Position numbers and translations under genes: made by a program. Positions 1 through 10,100 of a stretch of DNA of 62,468 nt are shown one piece after another. The number at the start of each line of letters is the position of its first letter. Position 1 is the first letter of the stretch. Source of the DNA: Discostella pseudostelligera (Eukaryota; Bacillariophyta; Thalassiosirophyceae; Thalassiosirales; Thalassiosiraceae); contig JALLBK010000358.1 in NCBI GenBank assembly GCA_036940085.1, forward strand, positions 1 to 62,468, read 5' to 3'. The notes under the pieces are model-generated. The model was given only the letters and a program-made list of their open reading frames with translations. It ran no database searches and was not told the DNA's origin.

Positions 1-1
1 T

Positions 2-397
2 CAAAGAAGTGGAATAAACTACAGAGAAATGTGGAAAAGAATCGAACAATCAGTGCAAATAGTTATGGCAAGATATCTTCATCTTCAAAGCAACGAAACT
101 CCATCACAACTGTCCAGCGGCCAATCTTTCATTCCTACTTCGCACTTGCCATTTTGTTGCATACCAAAGATTTTGGGGTTCGACTACATTTTGGACTCTT
201 CCGCAAAACCATTTCTACTGGAAGTCAATCGGTTTCCTGGCTTGGAGCCAAGGTCGGCAATGGACTCTCTGGTAAAACACACTGTCGTCTATGATGCGTG
301 GGTAATGGCATCTGATCGAACTGGGTTGCCCAATACATTGTTTCGGAACTTTCGCCCTCCAAATCACAAGGGTTCCTCACTAAAACAACTCATATAA
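2..397 (+). CDS. Tubulin-tyrosine ligase (TTL)-like protein, C-terminal part, cut by window edge
   Basis: The frame is open from the first bases of the window, so this is the 3' end of a longer gene. The visible ~130 residues include the block GFDYILDSS-KPFLLEVNRFPGL near the middle. It matches the ATP-grasp C-terminal motif of TTL/TTLL enzymes (GxDxxxDxxxxPxLLEVNxxPxL), where the E and N bind Mg-ATP. Such enzymes add Tyr, Glu or Gly to tubulin tails on microtubules and axonemes. The segment before it (MWKRIEQSVQIVMARY) also fits the helix that precedes this motif in TTLs. The protein ends about 60 residues after the motif. Which subtype it is (tyrosine, glutamate or glycine ligase) cannot be told from this fragment. 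Confidence 0.75.
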   Translation, partial: QRSGINYREMWKRIEQSVQIVMARYLHLQSNETPSQLSSGQSFIPTSHLPFCCIPKILGFDYILDSSAKPFLLEVNRFPGLEPRSAMDSLVKHTVVYDAWVMASDRTGLPNTLFRNFRPPNHKGSSLKQLI

Positions 398-428
398 ACT
401 CCAGTCAACACATCAGTTTCTGCTCCTC

Positions 429-1547
429 TCAGCAATATATTGAATCGGAACCGAATGCTTTTTCTGCGCTACGTCGAGCGTACGCGAACATCAAACCGGG
501 AGTGTCATGTACCTCTTCTTCGACCTTCTTCTCTCTATTGAATAATGTTGCGGTGTCAGCTTTAGCCTCACCTTGCGATGGTGGCTCATCAAATTTTGCC
601 ATCCTCCTAAACATTTCATCTACTGTCTTGTCGGATGGCATGTGAATGTTGCTCAAATTTCCACCCGCGGCAGACAATGCTTTAATCTGAAATTTACATG
701 CCCGCGTTACAAAGTACATCCCCGCAAACGCCTCTTCAATGGTCGGACAGGCAACTATCGGTCCATGATCTTCGAGCATTAAAATTTGATTCGTAGGGCC
801 GAGATTTGTCACCAACCGTGGTTGTTCTGTCAGATCGTTAGCGCTCCCCTCGAATGGATGATATGAAACGCCCTTGCTCAGTGCATATGTAGCCTCTTGC
901 GACAATGGAAGTATCCCAAATTTAGTTTGTGTCACTGCGGTAGTGTCAATGTCATGCCCGTGCCATATTGCGTGCACATCATCCCGTGCTGCGTGGATTG
1001 CTGAATGCAAAACATAACCAGGTTTGAAGACGCGTCCTTTACCAGTGTTGAGAGTACGTCGATTAGCAGGCAGAGGCGATCCGACCAGCATACCATCGAG
1101 GTTAACTTTTAACAAATTACATGCTGTCATCTCATCAAATCCCGAACCAAAGTCATTAAGGAGAAAATGTGGCCCGTCTGGTTCCTCATCACTTCCACCT
1201 ACTTTGAGTGTAATATGATTGAAGATATTTTCGTGCCAGTTGTGCAGGTAGGCGATACGATATGACACTGCAAGGGCACACCTCTGTTCCCATTCCTCTG
1301 AAGACATGCAATTTCTGAGATCGATTGGGATTTCAGGATAGGTATTCAATTTATTTGACACTGAGATGTGGTCGGTGATGGACGATGTCGACGCCGACGC
1401 GCCGACATGATGGGAAGTTTCATGAAAGCGCGACGAGAACAATGTCGTGATTGGCAGCCCTATGAATGACGCCTTAGTCAATACAGTGGCTGACAGAAGC
1501 GATGCAACTTTAATTCGCACTGCCGTGGAAGAAGAGAGGAACATCAT
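429..1547 (-). CDS. Class II aldolase/adducin-domain protein
   Basis: A single exon of 372 residues. After about 75 residues that resemble an organelle-targeting leader (basic, hydroxylated, no acidic residues at first) comes a complete class II aldolase/adducin N-terminal domain. Metal-ligand motifs are visible: HGHD (the His-x-His pair) near residue 200 and LEDHGPIVACP near residue 260. The family includes L-fuculose/rhamnulose-phosphate aldolases, methylthioribulose-1-phosphate dehydratase and the non-catalytic adducins. The His pattern is retained, so a Zn-dependent lyase or a derivative is plausible, but the substrate cannot be assigned. It is transcribed away from the FKBP gene at 1881 and shares a ~330-bp promoter that holds paired GGCGGGAA elements. 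No intron is needed. Confidence 0.85.
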   Translation of the reverse strand: MMFLSSSTAVRIKVASLLSATVLTKASFIGLPITTLFSSRFHETSHHVGASASTSSITDHISVSNKLNTYPEIPIDLRNCMSSEEWEQRCALAVSYRIAYLHNWHENIFNHITLKVGGSDEEPDGPHFLLNDFGSGFDEMTACNLLKVNLDGMLVGSPLPANRRTLNTGKGRVFKPGYVLHSAIHAARDDVHAIWHGHDIDTTAVTQTKFGILPLSQEATYALSKGVSYHPFEGSANDLTEQPRLVTNLGPTNQILMLEDHGPIVACPTIEEAFAGMYFVTRACKFQIKALSAAGGNLSNIHMPSDKTVDEMFRRMAKFDEPPSQGEAKADTATLFNREKKVEEEVHDTPGLMFAYARRSAEKAFGSDSIYC

Positions 1548-1642
1548 GGTTGGCGCGGAGTTATCATTGTTTGGTGCTGGAGAACTCGAGACCGGAGAAT
1601 GGAGACGAGAGGAGCGCGAGGCGATGAAACCGCATGAAGCGA

Positions 1643-1700
1643 CTTCCCGCCAGATCTTTTACCTCTCTGTTTCTGGCGGGAAGGTAGTTCGCGCCAAATC
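1643..1700. promoter_or_regulatory. Paired inverted E2F-like elements in the divergent aldolase/FKBP promoter
   Basis: CTTCCCGCCAG (1643-1653) and its exact reverse complement CTGGCGGGAAG (1673-1683) are separated by 19 bp. They are followed at 1690-1699 by TTCGCGCCAA, whose complement TTGGCGCGAA is close to the E2F/DP consensus. All lie between two divergent start codons. Binding is inferred from similarity only. Confidence 0.5.
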
Positions 1701-1880
1701 CTTCACGCAAAAATCAAAACAGAAACAGAGATGGATTGAATTGATGATGATGCCGAGAGTTTGAAGATCAAAACGATGATTGCTTCATAAATGTTCCCAA
1801 ACGATGCGGTGTACTTTTGCATAAACAAATGAATTCTCTATTCTCTAGTCTCTAGTCTCTCTGTTGGCGGCGAGATAAGC

Positions 1881-2354
1881 ATGGCATCGGTACATGAGAG
1901 CAGCGACAGCGGAAATGATTTTCCGTCGGCGGCTGGAACTGGAACTAGTTTGATCGACGACTCACGATCACGACCGTCTATGGAAGGCGAGGTGGTAGTT
2001 ATCAAAACAATAAAGCCTGGGGATATCACCAATTATCCGAAGAAAGGAGATTCATGCAGTATCCATTACGAAGTGTTCATCGAACATGAAATACGCAATT
2101 TTCCACTCCACCCGGTGCCATTCGACTCGAGCAGATGCCGCGATCAAGTGTTTCAATTTCGACTTGGTGCTGGGCAAGTTATTGATGGAATGGACATTGC
2201 CGTATCAAAAATGAGCTTAGGTCAAGAAGTAGTGGCAACTATTCCTTATTCATTAGCCTATGGAGTTGTTGGCTATCCTCCAGTTGTTCCGCCGAGTGCG
2301 ACTCTGATATTTCGAATTGAATTGCTTCGTATTTCGTCCATGGCAGGAGAATAA
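1881..2354 (+). CDS. FKBP-type peptidyl-prolyl cis-trans isomerase
   Basis: A single-exon protein of 157 residues. Residues 1-33 are Ser/Gly-rich and probably disordered. Residues ~35-152 form one FKBP domain. Hallmarks visible are VVIKTIKPGD at the start, the core FRLGAGQVIDGMD, then LAYGVVGYPPVVPPSATLIF and a closing beta strand IELLRI. These correspond to the FKBP12 pattern (VIxGWE...AYG...IPP...L.F..EL). In place of the usual Trp at the pocket floor there is Met (DGMD), which may weaken FK506 binding. There is an insertion (HEIRNFPLHPVPFDSSRC) between the first strands. No signal peptide or TPR repeats are seen, so a cytosolic or nuclear foldase is likely. Confidence 0.9.
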   Translation: MASVHESSDSGNDFPSAAGTGTSLIDDSRSRPSMEGEVVVIKTIKPGDITNYPKKGDSCSIHYEVFIEHEIRNFPLHPVPFDSSRCRDQVFQFRLGAGQVIDGMDIAVSKMSLGQEVVATIPYSLAYGVVGYPPVVPPSATLIFRIELLRISSMAGE

Positions 2355-2567
2355 AGGGCTTGAGATTATGCTTTAAGCATCTGGATTTAAGATTCACAAT
2401 CTCAAAAGAGGATGATTTGATTATACAATACCCGGCTATACGATGAACTATGTCTTGACAGTCCAATGAAAATACAAACTTGATTGAAACAATACCATAG
2501 CATCGCCTTAAGCTTGGGATATTATTGCTAAATATAAATACATACCATATATACATATCAAGCACAA

Positions 2568-3899
2568 CTAATCAAATACAGAGCTACACCAGGAGGTGTT
2601 ACTTGTAGGAGGTGTTGCCTCTGAATCACAAATACTCGCGTCGTCTTTTGCTTTAGGAAGAGCTTTCACTCTGTCGGAATTGGGGTTGAGTATGTCATCA
2701 TCAATATTCGGCGAGAAGCATTCTAAATGCATTTTCTCCCTCTCGCTTGCCTCAACTTTATTGTGCGGTGGTGATACGTTCTTGTCACCCTTTGAACCGA
2801 ACAATGCCCCTATAGCATTGTCCAACCATGCTTGAATCGAGGTACAATCGGGTAATAAGTCACCCGCAATCATTGTCTCGCTCGGAAGAGTATCCCTGCA
2901 TGCATTCAATTTCGATCGTCCGAATGAAAGCTTATCAATTCCATCAATGCAGAAGCTATCATCAAGCGCATCACAAGATGCATCGGATTTCAAGTAGTTA
3001 CGTTTGTGCCTATTAACTTGATCGTCCCACCAAGTCAGCTTGTTCCTCTGTTTATATGATTGAGTATAACCGGGTTGTTTCATCGCTCCCTTAAGATTGA
3101 GTTTTGATTCCACCCGAACCAAGAAATATTTTTGTGTATTCTTAGCCTGGTCGTTCAGGCGAGGTGGTAGTGGCGACGTCGCACTACAAGAGGAATCCGA
3201 AAAGAAGTGTGTGTCTGGCATCTCAGCTACAGATGTTGGAGAATCATTGGATGTGACGGGATTTTGAAATTGTCGTTCCTCCTTGTCTATGGGCTTCGAA
3301 TCTGCCTCAGAAGTTGGAGACTCAATTGATGTGCACGGATTAGAATCAAATTCACCGTTCTCCTTTTGATGAATGTCTGGAATCGATATCTCCGACACCG
3401 ACATTGAGTCTCCTTGCTCGCAAGCGGTTGAAGTCGTACCAGCTGATGTCAACGCCTGTTCTCTACGATGTTGCTTTGCAGCAACAAACCGCTTGAATCT
3501 ATTGTTTCTGATTGCACCCTGATTGTTTGGTGATCTATACATCACAACGGGGCCATGCCTACCTTCACTGATGGACTGTTGTTGGTCAGCAGATTTGAGG
3601 CCGGATCCACCGACACAACCAATGGTGGGTAAATCCTCGACGATCGTTCCAGCTGCTCCAAAGCAAGCAGAACTTATCCCTAGCGACCATGACGATGTGT
3701 TTTCTCCCGAGCAACTAACTATCGAATGATCAAGGTGATGCGTAGTGGTGTTTGATATCTCAGTTACTCCCACCGACGTATCATCGACCTCGTCGGGGTA
3801 GAGAGACCATCGACAATCTGTCTTCGACAAGAATGTGTCATATCGTCGCACTCGACGGAGGTCTTTGTTGCATCCCTTTTCCATAATTTCTCTGTCCAT
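2568..3899 (-). CDS. Unrecognised, largely disordered protein
   Basis: A single open frame of 443 residues that I do not recognise. It is rich in Ser, Thr, Asp and Glu and mostly looks disordered. Two imperfect repeats sit near residues 185-235: NPCTSIESPTSEAD and NPVTSNDSPTSVAE. A basic stretch (NNRFKRFVAAKQHRRE, ~residue 130) and a more ordered basic-aromatic segment (YTQSYKQRNKLTWWDDQVNRHKRN, ~residues 275-300) could be an interaction motif. Its 3' end faces the 3' end of the FKBP gene, with about 210 bp between the stop codons. The frame is long and unbroken and its amino-acid content is unlike random frames, so I think it is coding, but there is no functional evidence. Confidence 0.6.
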   Translation of the reverse strand: MDREIMEKGCNKDLRRVRRYDTFLSKTDCRWSLYPDEVDDTSVGVTEISNTTTHHLDHSIVSCSGENTSSWSLGISSACFGAAGTIVEDLPTIGCVGGSGLKSADQQQSISEGRHGPVVMYRSPNNQGAIRNNRFKRFVAAKQHRREQALTSAGTTSTACEQGDSMSVSEISIPDIHQKENGEFDSNPCTSIESPTSEADSKPIDKEERQFQNPVTSNDSPTSVAEMPDTHFFSDSSCSATSPLPPRLNDQAKNTQKYFLVRVESKLNLKGAMKQPGYTQSYKQRNKLTWWDDQVNRHKRNYLKSDASCDALDDSFCIDGIDKLSFGRSKLNACRDTLPSETMIAGDLLPDCTSIQAWLDNAIGALFGSKGDKNVSPPHNKVEASEREKMHLECFSPNIDDDILNPNSDRVKALPKAKDDASICDSEATPPTSNTSWCSSVFD

Positions 3900-4090
3900 A
3901 CACCATCAGCCTCAGCCATCAGTGAGCTCAGTCGACGGTTCACAGGGTAAGTGGCATTCGGTAGGCGAGGTGAATATCTCTAGAGAGAGATGTAGCCCCA
4001 TGTTGTCTCCGCACATGCATTACCATAGATCGGAAACAAGCAGAGACCATGGCGGCGGCGGTGGCGGGTGGCGGAAGTGGAGTAACAGTA

Positions 4091-4327
4091 TCATCCTATA
4101 TTCACCATCTTCATGGTCTTCTTTATCTCCTGCATCATCATCTTCTTCTCTTCTGTGTCTTGTTGAAATTTGAATTGCATGGAATTTCCGGCATGGTATC
4201 CGGCAGCAAGAAGCTGGAAATCTTGCTGTGAAATATTGATTCCTTCATGAAGGAGAACAGGTGGGGAATCTGTACCTATTCCTCCCTTGACAGGCGACTC
4301 TGGAAGGGTGAAAGATTTCTCTGGCAT
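4091..4327 (-). CDS. Possible small protein of 78 residues
   Basis: A short open frame that starts at an ATG at 4327. The translation starts MPEKSFTLPESPVKGG, continues with a mixed hydrophobic/polar middle (ISQQDFQLLAAGYHAG) and ends with a charged Met/Lys/Glu helix. It looks more protein-like than a random frame, but I recognise no family. A G-box (4399-4406) and an E2F-like site (4426-4436) lie 70-110 bp upstream, which is the arrangement seen at other starts in this window. It may also be one exon of a longer transcript. Confidence 0.4.
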   Translation of the reverse strand: MPEKSFTLPESPVKGGIGTDSPPVLLHEGINISQQDFQLLAAGYHAGNSMQFKFQQDTEEKKMMMQEIKKTMKMVNIG

Positions 4328-4396
4328 TTGACTCTCCCCGGTTTTCCCGCCCTCCGTGCCCCGGGCAAAGGCCAGACGCCAGTGACCGCAGATTAG

Positions 4397-4436
4397 TGCC
4401 ACGTGGACGTGGATGATCATCCCAGCCCGCCAAAAA
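4397..4436. promoter_or_regulatory. G-box plus E2F-like element
   Basis: GCCACGTGG (4398-4406) is followed 20 bp later by CCCGCCAAAAA (4426-4436), the complement of TTTTTGGCGGG. The same two elements recur together near 27.1, 39.2 and 48.2 kb. The function is inferred from motif similarity to bHLH/bZIP and E2F/DP sites. Confidence 0.45.
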
Positions 4437-4468
4437 GCCGCGATGACGATGACGTATGACGCTTCAAT

Positions 4469-4491
4469 CAATCAATCAATCAACAAAATTC
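4469..4491. repeat. (ATCA)n microsatellite
   Basis: About five tandem copies of the 4-bp unit ATCA lie in the intergenic region upstream of the plastid-protein gene at 4644. No function is suggested. Confidence 0.8.
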
Positions 4492-4643
4492 GACACACCG
4501 ACGATCGACGATGATGATTGATGATGATGATGCTTTGGATCGGCCATAGTCCATAGTCAATAGAAGGTAGAGGCAATCGGCGCCATCCATACTAGTATAA
4601 GCATCAATTATTCATTATTTCTGCTCTACGTTCGACTAATAAG

Positions 4644-6454
4644 ATGCAACTCGCGAGACTACCCGCCATCACCTCTACTACGTTGGCAGCAGCCGCCATC
4701 GTCCTGCCGTACACATCTGGCTTCGCTCCATGCTCCGTCCAAAGAATGATTGCTGAACGCATTATGAATGATGTGAAGTCACAATCAATACCTCCTCTTC
4801 GTGGAATCATGGACGAAGTCAACAGTGGCGCCTTTGACCTATCCGACCTCCTCAAAGGCGACGGTGACGATGAACTCTCCAGCTCGGAAATGGAAAAGGC
4901 ATATGAAATGTTCTTAGGCCAGCTAGTCTTCTCCTCGAACGATCCGCGCATCGACATTATGGACAATTACGAACTCTGCTCCGATCCACAGTGGCTCACC
5001 TGGCTCGATCGGAAAATTAACAACACTCGTGATGTCGAGGAGAAGGTTGCATTGCGAGATTTACGTGACATGATTATTGACATTAAAAAGCGTGTGGAGT
5101 TATCCCAAGCCGCTGAGGAACGGCTTGCCCAGGAGGCGGAAGAGGACGAACAGAATCGTATCGCTGCCGCCGAGGCAGAGATGGAGAAGGGACGTGCCAT
5201 GTCTGGAACGGATGTATTGAAGAAGGCCGCGGCGGTAGATACTGCAGGTGTCGATGCCATGGTGAAGGATCAGAATGCTGCTGGTAGTGTCCGTAAGACA
5301 TTCTACGAGAAGGAGCTCACTCCAGAAATACGTACCAGTTATGAGGACATGTGTTCGAAGGTTCTTCCTCCCTACCGAGCGGGAGATACACCCGCATCGA
5401 TTGTATTCAATTATTACGATCAGTTCGATGCACAATTTATCAAGGTGTTGAATGAACGTGCCATGAATGGCGATGCTGGATCTCAGGCGGTATTGGACGC
5501 CTTGGCCATGGAGCAGCAAAAGCGTGTTGCCGCGGCTACGGAAAGTCTTAAGGAAGTCTTGTCGAAGGGAGATCCAATGCGTATGGAGGGTGCGATTGTC
5601 AAGCTTGCCAAGGAGGGTAAGATCGATGAACCCTTCCTACTACTATTGGAGGCGAATGCCGATCAGGCAAGGGCGGCGGGTGCAACAGGACCTGCGGAAT
5701 TGATGGATAAGTTGCGAAAGCGTGCAATGGGCGAGAAGGATAAGCAGAGTGCGTCGAAGGAGATCAAGTTGCTTCGACAACTATTGCGTGAGCCGGATGC
5801 AAATAAACGAGAGGTGTTGTTGACGGATGCATTTACTCCGAAGGAGGCATTGATTGTGAGTATCGACACTATATTTGTTTGCGAATTGTGCACCAAACAA
5901 TATATTCAATGCACTGACGAACCGAAACTGTCATTATTTGATCGGTAGGTTCCTGGAACAGCTGCAAATGCTGCCAAAGCAATCGATGGAGAGGCACCCG
6001 ACGAAGAGAAGCCTTTGCCCGACGTTCCACCTCCTGACTTTATCAACTGCTGCAAGGCCGTACTGCTAAACTTTGGTAATTTGAATATTGATGAAGAGAG
6101 GGGTGACTTGTCAGTACAGATTAAGAGAATTGCGAGCGAGGCCGAAGTGGTCGCTACTCGAATTTATGGTAAGGGTATGACTGCGCGAGAGCAGCAGGTG
6201 AGTGAATATTCGGTTTCCTTCGCCATGTTTCTATGAAATCTCCTCTAGGTCACTAATTGTGCTTTATTCGATCAAATGATGCATCAAAGGACCGTGCATG
6301 GAAGGAACAAACAACATCCATCTTTGATCTCGAGCAACTTGAAATAGAAGCCGAGCGACGTGGCGAGACGGCACCGTGGGCTAACCCAAATGCTGGAGAT
6401 GAGTTATTCCCTGGATTTGGACCTGATGGAAAGATGCAGATCGGTGGAACATAA
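4644..6454 (+). CDS. Predicted plastid-targeted helical protein (three exons)
   Basis: Exons 4644-5855, 5949-6197 and 6290-6454 join in frame (all phase 0, GT...AG) to give 541 residues. The N terminus is a signal peptide ending SGFAPCS, which fits the diatom bipartite plastid signal (cleavage before a Phe at the ASAFAP-like motif). The mature part is highly charged and helical, with a likely coiled coil at about residues 135-185. I recognise no enzyme motif. A block around residues 113-150 (WLTWLDRKINN...EEK...LRDL) resembles one in the plastid protein at 36476 (FFLRIAERADK...EEKEKLSALADN), so the two may be distant relatives. The C terminus is conserved-looking (ANPNAGDELFPGFG). Plastid location is inference from the leader; the function is unknown. 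Confidence 0.8.
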
Positions 6455-7135
6455 TATTATTGTCCATCCATCGGAGGGTGGCATTAACATTTCCTAACAT
6501 CTATCCACTCCATTCTATCATATTATGGTATTCATTATTCATGCATCATCTCTCCTCTCAATCTCGCCCATTATTTTTGGCGCGTCAGACGGACAGACGT
6601 CCTCCGGCACCACTCGTTCAGCGTGCGCGCCAGCACGCCTTCAAATTCAAATGCTTAAGGGGCCTCTCTTCCTGACGAGACCGATCGTTAAGTGCCGGAC
6701 TGTCGGAATCATATTTATTGAAAGGATTCGGCAATTCCACGTCTCCACACACCCTCAACAACAACGATCTCCATGGACGACATCGACCATGACCATGGAG
6801 CGGCACCATGACCATGGCATGATCATTGATCACGGCGTGTTGGACGGCATTGTAGATATCTGAAAGCTTTACCTCCACATCTACTTACTGCCCATTCAAC
6901 ACTTCTACCTCAATTCCACGCCTGTCATCGAAGCGCATCCGCCTAAGAGGCTCCTGGCACTGGACAGCCGGAATTTGCATTGGTGTGCTCACATCTTGTG
7001 ATCATCGATGAAACATTAATCATCCAGCAAACAAAGAATAGCTACAAGTCTCTCTATTTCTAGTCTTCCTTCTCTCGACACACATCCATTTCCCTTATAC
7101 TTCAAGTGCTCACCCCCAATAAAAATCAACAAACA
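6455..7135. other. Intergenic region
   Basis: 680 bp lie between a stop codon and the start of the GNAT/LysM/HMG gene. TTTTTGGCGCG at 6574-6584 resembles an E2F site. The short open frames here show no protein-like composition. A CT-rich stretch precedes the next ATG (7136), consistent with a 5' UTR. Confidence 0.5.
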
Positions 7136-10100
7136 ATGGCATTAGAAGCGCGCCGCTTTCACGGCAAACCCCTCCTCCAACCCAATTACAACTTTCGGGA
7201 TGTGCCATGGTGCAATAAAGACCTCTCCGGTTCCACCATCTCTATCGTTACCGAACGTCAACACTTTGTCGATGCCATTGCCGAAATTACTCTTCTATGC
7301 AATGAGGCTGTTCGACGGAAGAAGCAAGATGCAGTAGCAGCAGCATCATCAACGTCTTCCAATGCCAACAATGCTCTGCATCCGCCACCGGTAACCACCA
7401 AAACGACCAAGCCACTTAGCATTGAATACATCTTTGATCGAATTGATACCGATGATCCACTTTGGGGGTTAATGGTTCGGACCGATACACCCATGTCATT
7501 GAAAGGACGGGCGTCGAATATTAAATCGTCGCCCAATTGGAAACGCGGTATGTTGCAGGGTTTCATAACCATGACGACATTTACCAATTGGCAATCGTTG
7601 TTTCGATTTGATTCATTGCATGAAATGGCATTTAGTCAGGATGAGGATGTATTGGAAGAGCAGATGAAACGGGGATTGCGGAGGTATGATGCCGATGGAA
7701 AATTAGCTATGGAGTTGGAGGCGACTGTGAAGGGTGGGAATCCGCATTTGGAAGGTATTGTGTATCCAAGGATTGCTGAGGTTTCTTTGTTTGGCGGGTT
7801 GGGGTGTGGCAAGGTGAGAGACTATTGGATTGCTTCGGTTGACTTTTTAATCGTCGGCAATATTCCGATGCTCACTTCAAATTTGTCTTGTGTCATCTTT
7901 TCTACTTTCCAGCAACTGTTACGGCTCCTGATTGAGCATCTTGAGTGTTTGAAAGCCACCGCTCGTCAGAATTATGACTACATTGTTTTGCAAGCCACGG
8001 AAAACTCCATCCCATTCTACGAATCTATGGGATTTACACGTGTGGGATGTGTTCAAGGGAAGGCACCCAGTCCGAACACCTACTGCTCCAACCCCGTCAT
8101 CGAATATCACACTAAGAAAAACGGAGAGACGCCATCATCAATCGCCAAGGACTTTGGAGTCGACGTTTGGGATGTAGTGTTCCTTAACCGACCTTTGTAT
8201 TCGGAACTCATGCAGAAGAGTTGGTTGAAGTTGGGCACGACTATTTTTGTCCCTGACATGCAAGGAAAGAGCAAGGCGTCGGTTGCGTCTGCCAGTGCTG
8301 CTGCGGCAAAGGGGGCTGCTAATCTTGCACCAAAGTGGCACATTGCCGATGAGAATGAAACACCGCGTGGAATAGCTAAGAAATTCAATGTGAACTTTGG
8401 GGAATTGCTTCAGGCGAACAAGAAGCGACATCCAGAGTTATTGGGTAATTCCAAGCTATTAAAGGGAACACGCATTCAGATTTCGCGGTTTGATATCGAT
8501 GAGGGAGATACGATTGCCTATAGCCATTGGACCTTCCCAGATGCGGAAGAGGACGAACACGACCCGAGCTACATGATGGCGATGAAGTTGAATCGAAGGA
8601 AAGGTCTTAACATGAAGGAGAGACCCGTCGCGGACTCTCTAGCAGTCTCGATCCAACCGTATAATCCCGAGTCTTTCGACATCAAAGACTTGTTACTGCA
8701 ACCACAACAACCTGCTCAAAAGCCACTCGCACCGATCTTCACAAAGAAACCTGTACTCCAGGAACCTACCAAACCGAAACGTCCTGTGACCTCCTACGCT
8801 CACTTTACTACGATTTCTCGGACTAACATGGCTGGGGAATTGGAAGGGTTGTCAATGGTAGAAATCAACAAGATATTATCGGAGAAGTGGAGATCCTTCA
8901 CGGAGAAAGATAAGCTTCCATTCCAATTGATGTACGAGGAGTCGAAGGCTGTGTACGAAGAGGCTATGAAGAAGTACGAGTGTGACATGATGCAATTTAA
9001 GAGTGGGAGCTCCAATGTCACTTCCAATGGACCAGTGGCAACCGACACTTCCTTGCTTGAAAAGGTGGTGAAGCTGAAGTCACCCGAGGGAATAACGGGT
9101 GCTTCGAAATTTGAGTACTATTACGTCTTGACCTTCATCCCCGATTTGCATTGGGTGCACCTCATCCCGATGAGAAAAGTTGGTGTGTTTGGTTCGAAAT
9201 ATCCAGATTCATGTGGACGGCCAATTTGGATGATAGTTGGGGAAGAGGAGGGGAAAGAAATTGATAGTACCGCCGCGTTATGCAAACCCGTGACTGCCCT
9301 TACTATGAAGAACTCTGCCGATGCTGATAAAGAGCAATGGGACATCTACGACAATGGCGAATTACCACCGCCTCCGCGTTTTACTCCGAAAGTCACACCA
9401 GCAGCAATATCAGCAGCAGTGCGCTTGCCTGGTGCTCCCGTTCGTCCGAAGAAACCGGCTACGTCATTTGCATTCTTCTGTGCTGATGCAAAGAACGTAT
9501 TGAAAGAAGAAATTACACCCAACATGCATATTTCGGAACGCACCAGACTTGTTGCTGAACGATGGAAGGCTCTGCCCGAGGAGAAGAAGCAGAAGTACAG
9601 GGACCAAGTATCGAGAGCACAAGAGAAGTACGCCAAAGATCTCAAGAAATACAATGCCGATTTGTCCATCTTTCAACGTGAGAATCCTGGGGTTGATGTA
9701 TCGGTGGTTGCAGTTTCACCCAAGAAGCCCACATCTTCAAAGAAAATAAAGCCGCTGGAAGTGTCTTCAGATACATCAAATCAACGTGAATCGCGAAAGC
9801 GGCCTTTGTCATCCTTGGAGTTGGAAGCTGATGAGACCATTGCTCCGAAAAGTAAGAGGGGGCGACCAAAGCAGAATACTTCTGCCACGGATGATACGCA
9901 CACTGTTCAAGAGGATAGACAACAACCCAAAAGCATTGCAGTACCTCGCGGCCGGCCAGGCAAGAATGACATTATCTTAAGTCTGAATGATGATCGGTAC
10001 AAATATATTATGTGGGAACACTTCAATAGTTTGGGAATGACACGAGATGCTAAGAGAGAATGCGACGCGAGTGATGAGGCATTCGCGCAATTCAAGCAAA

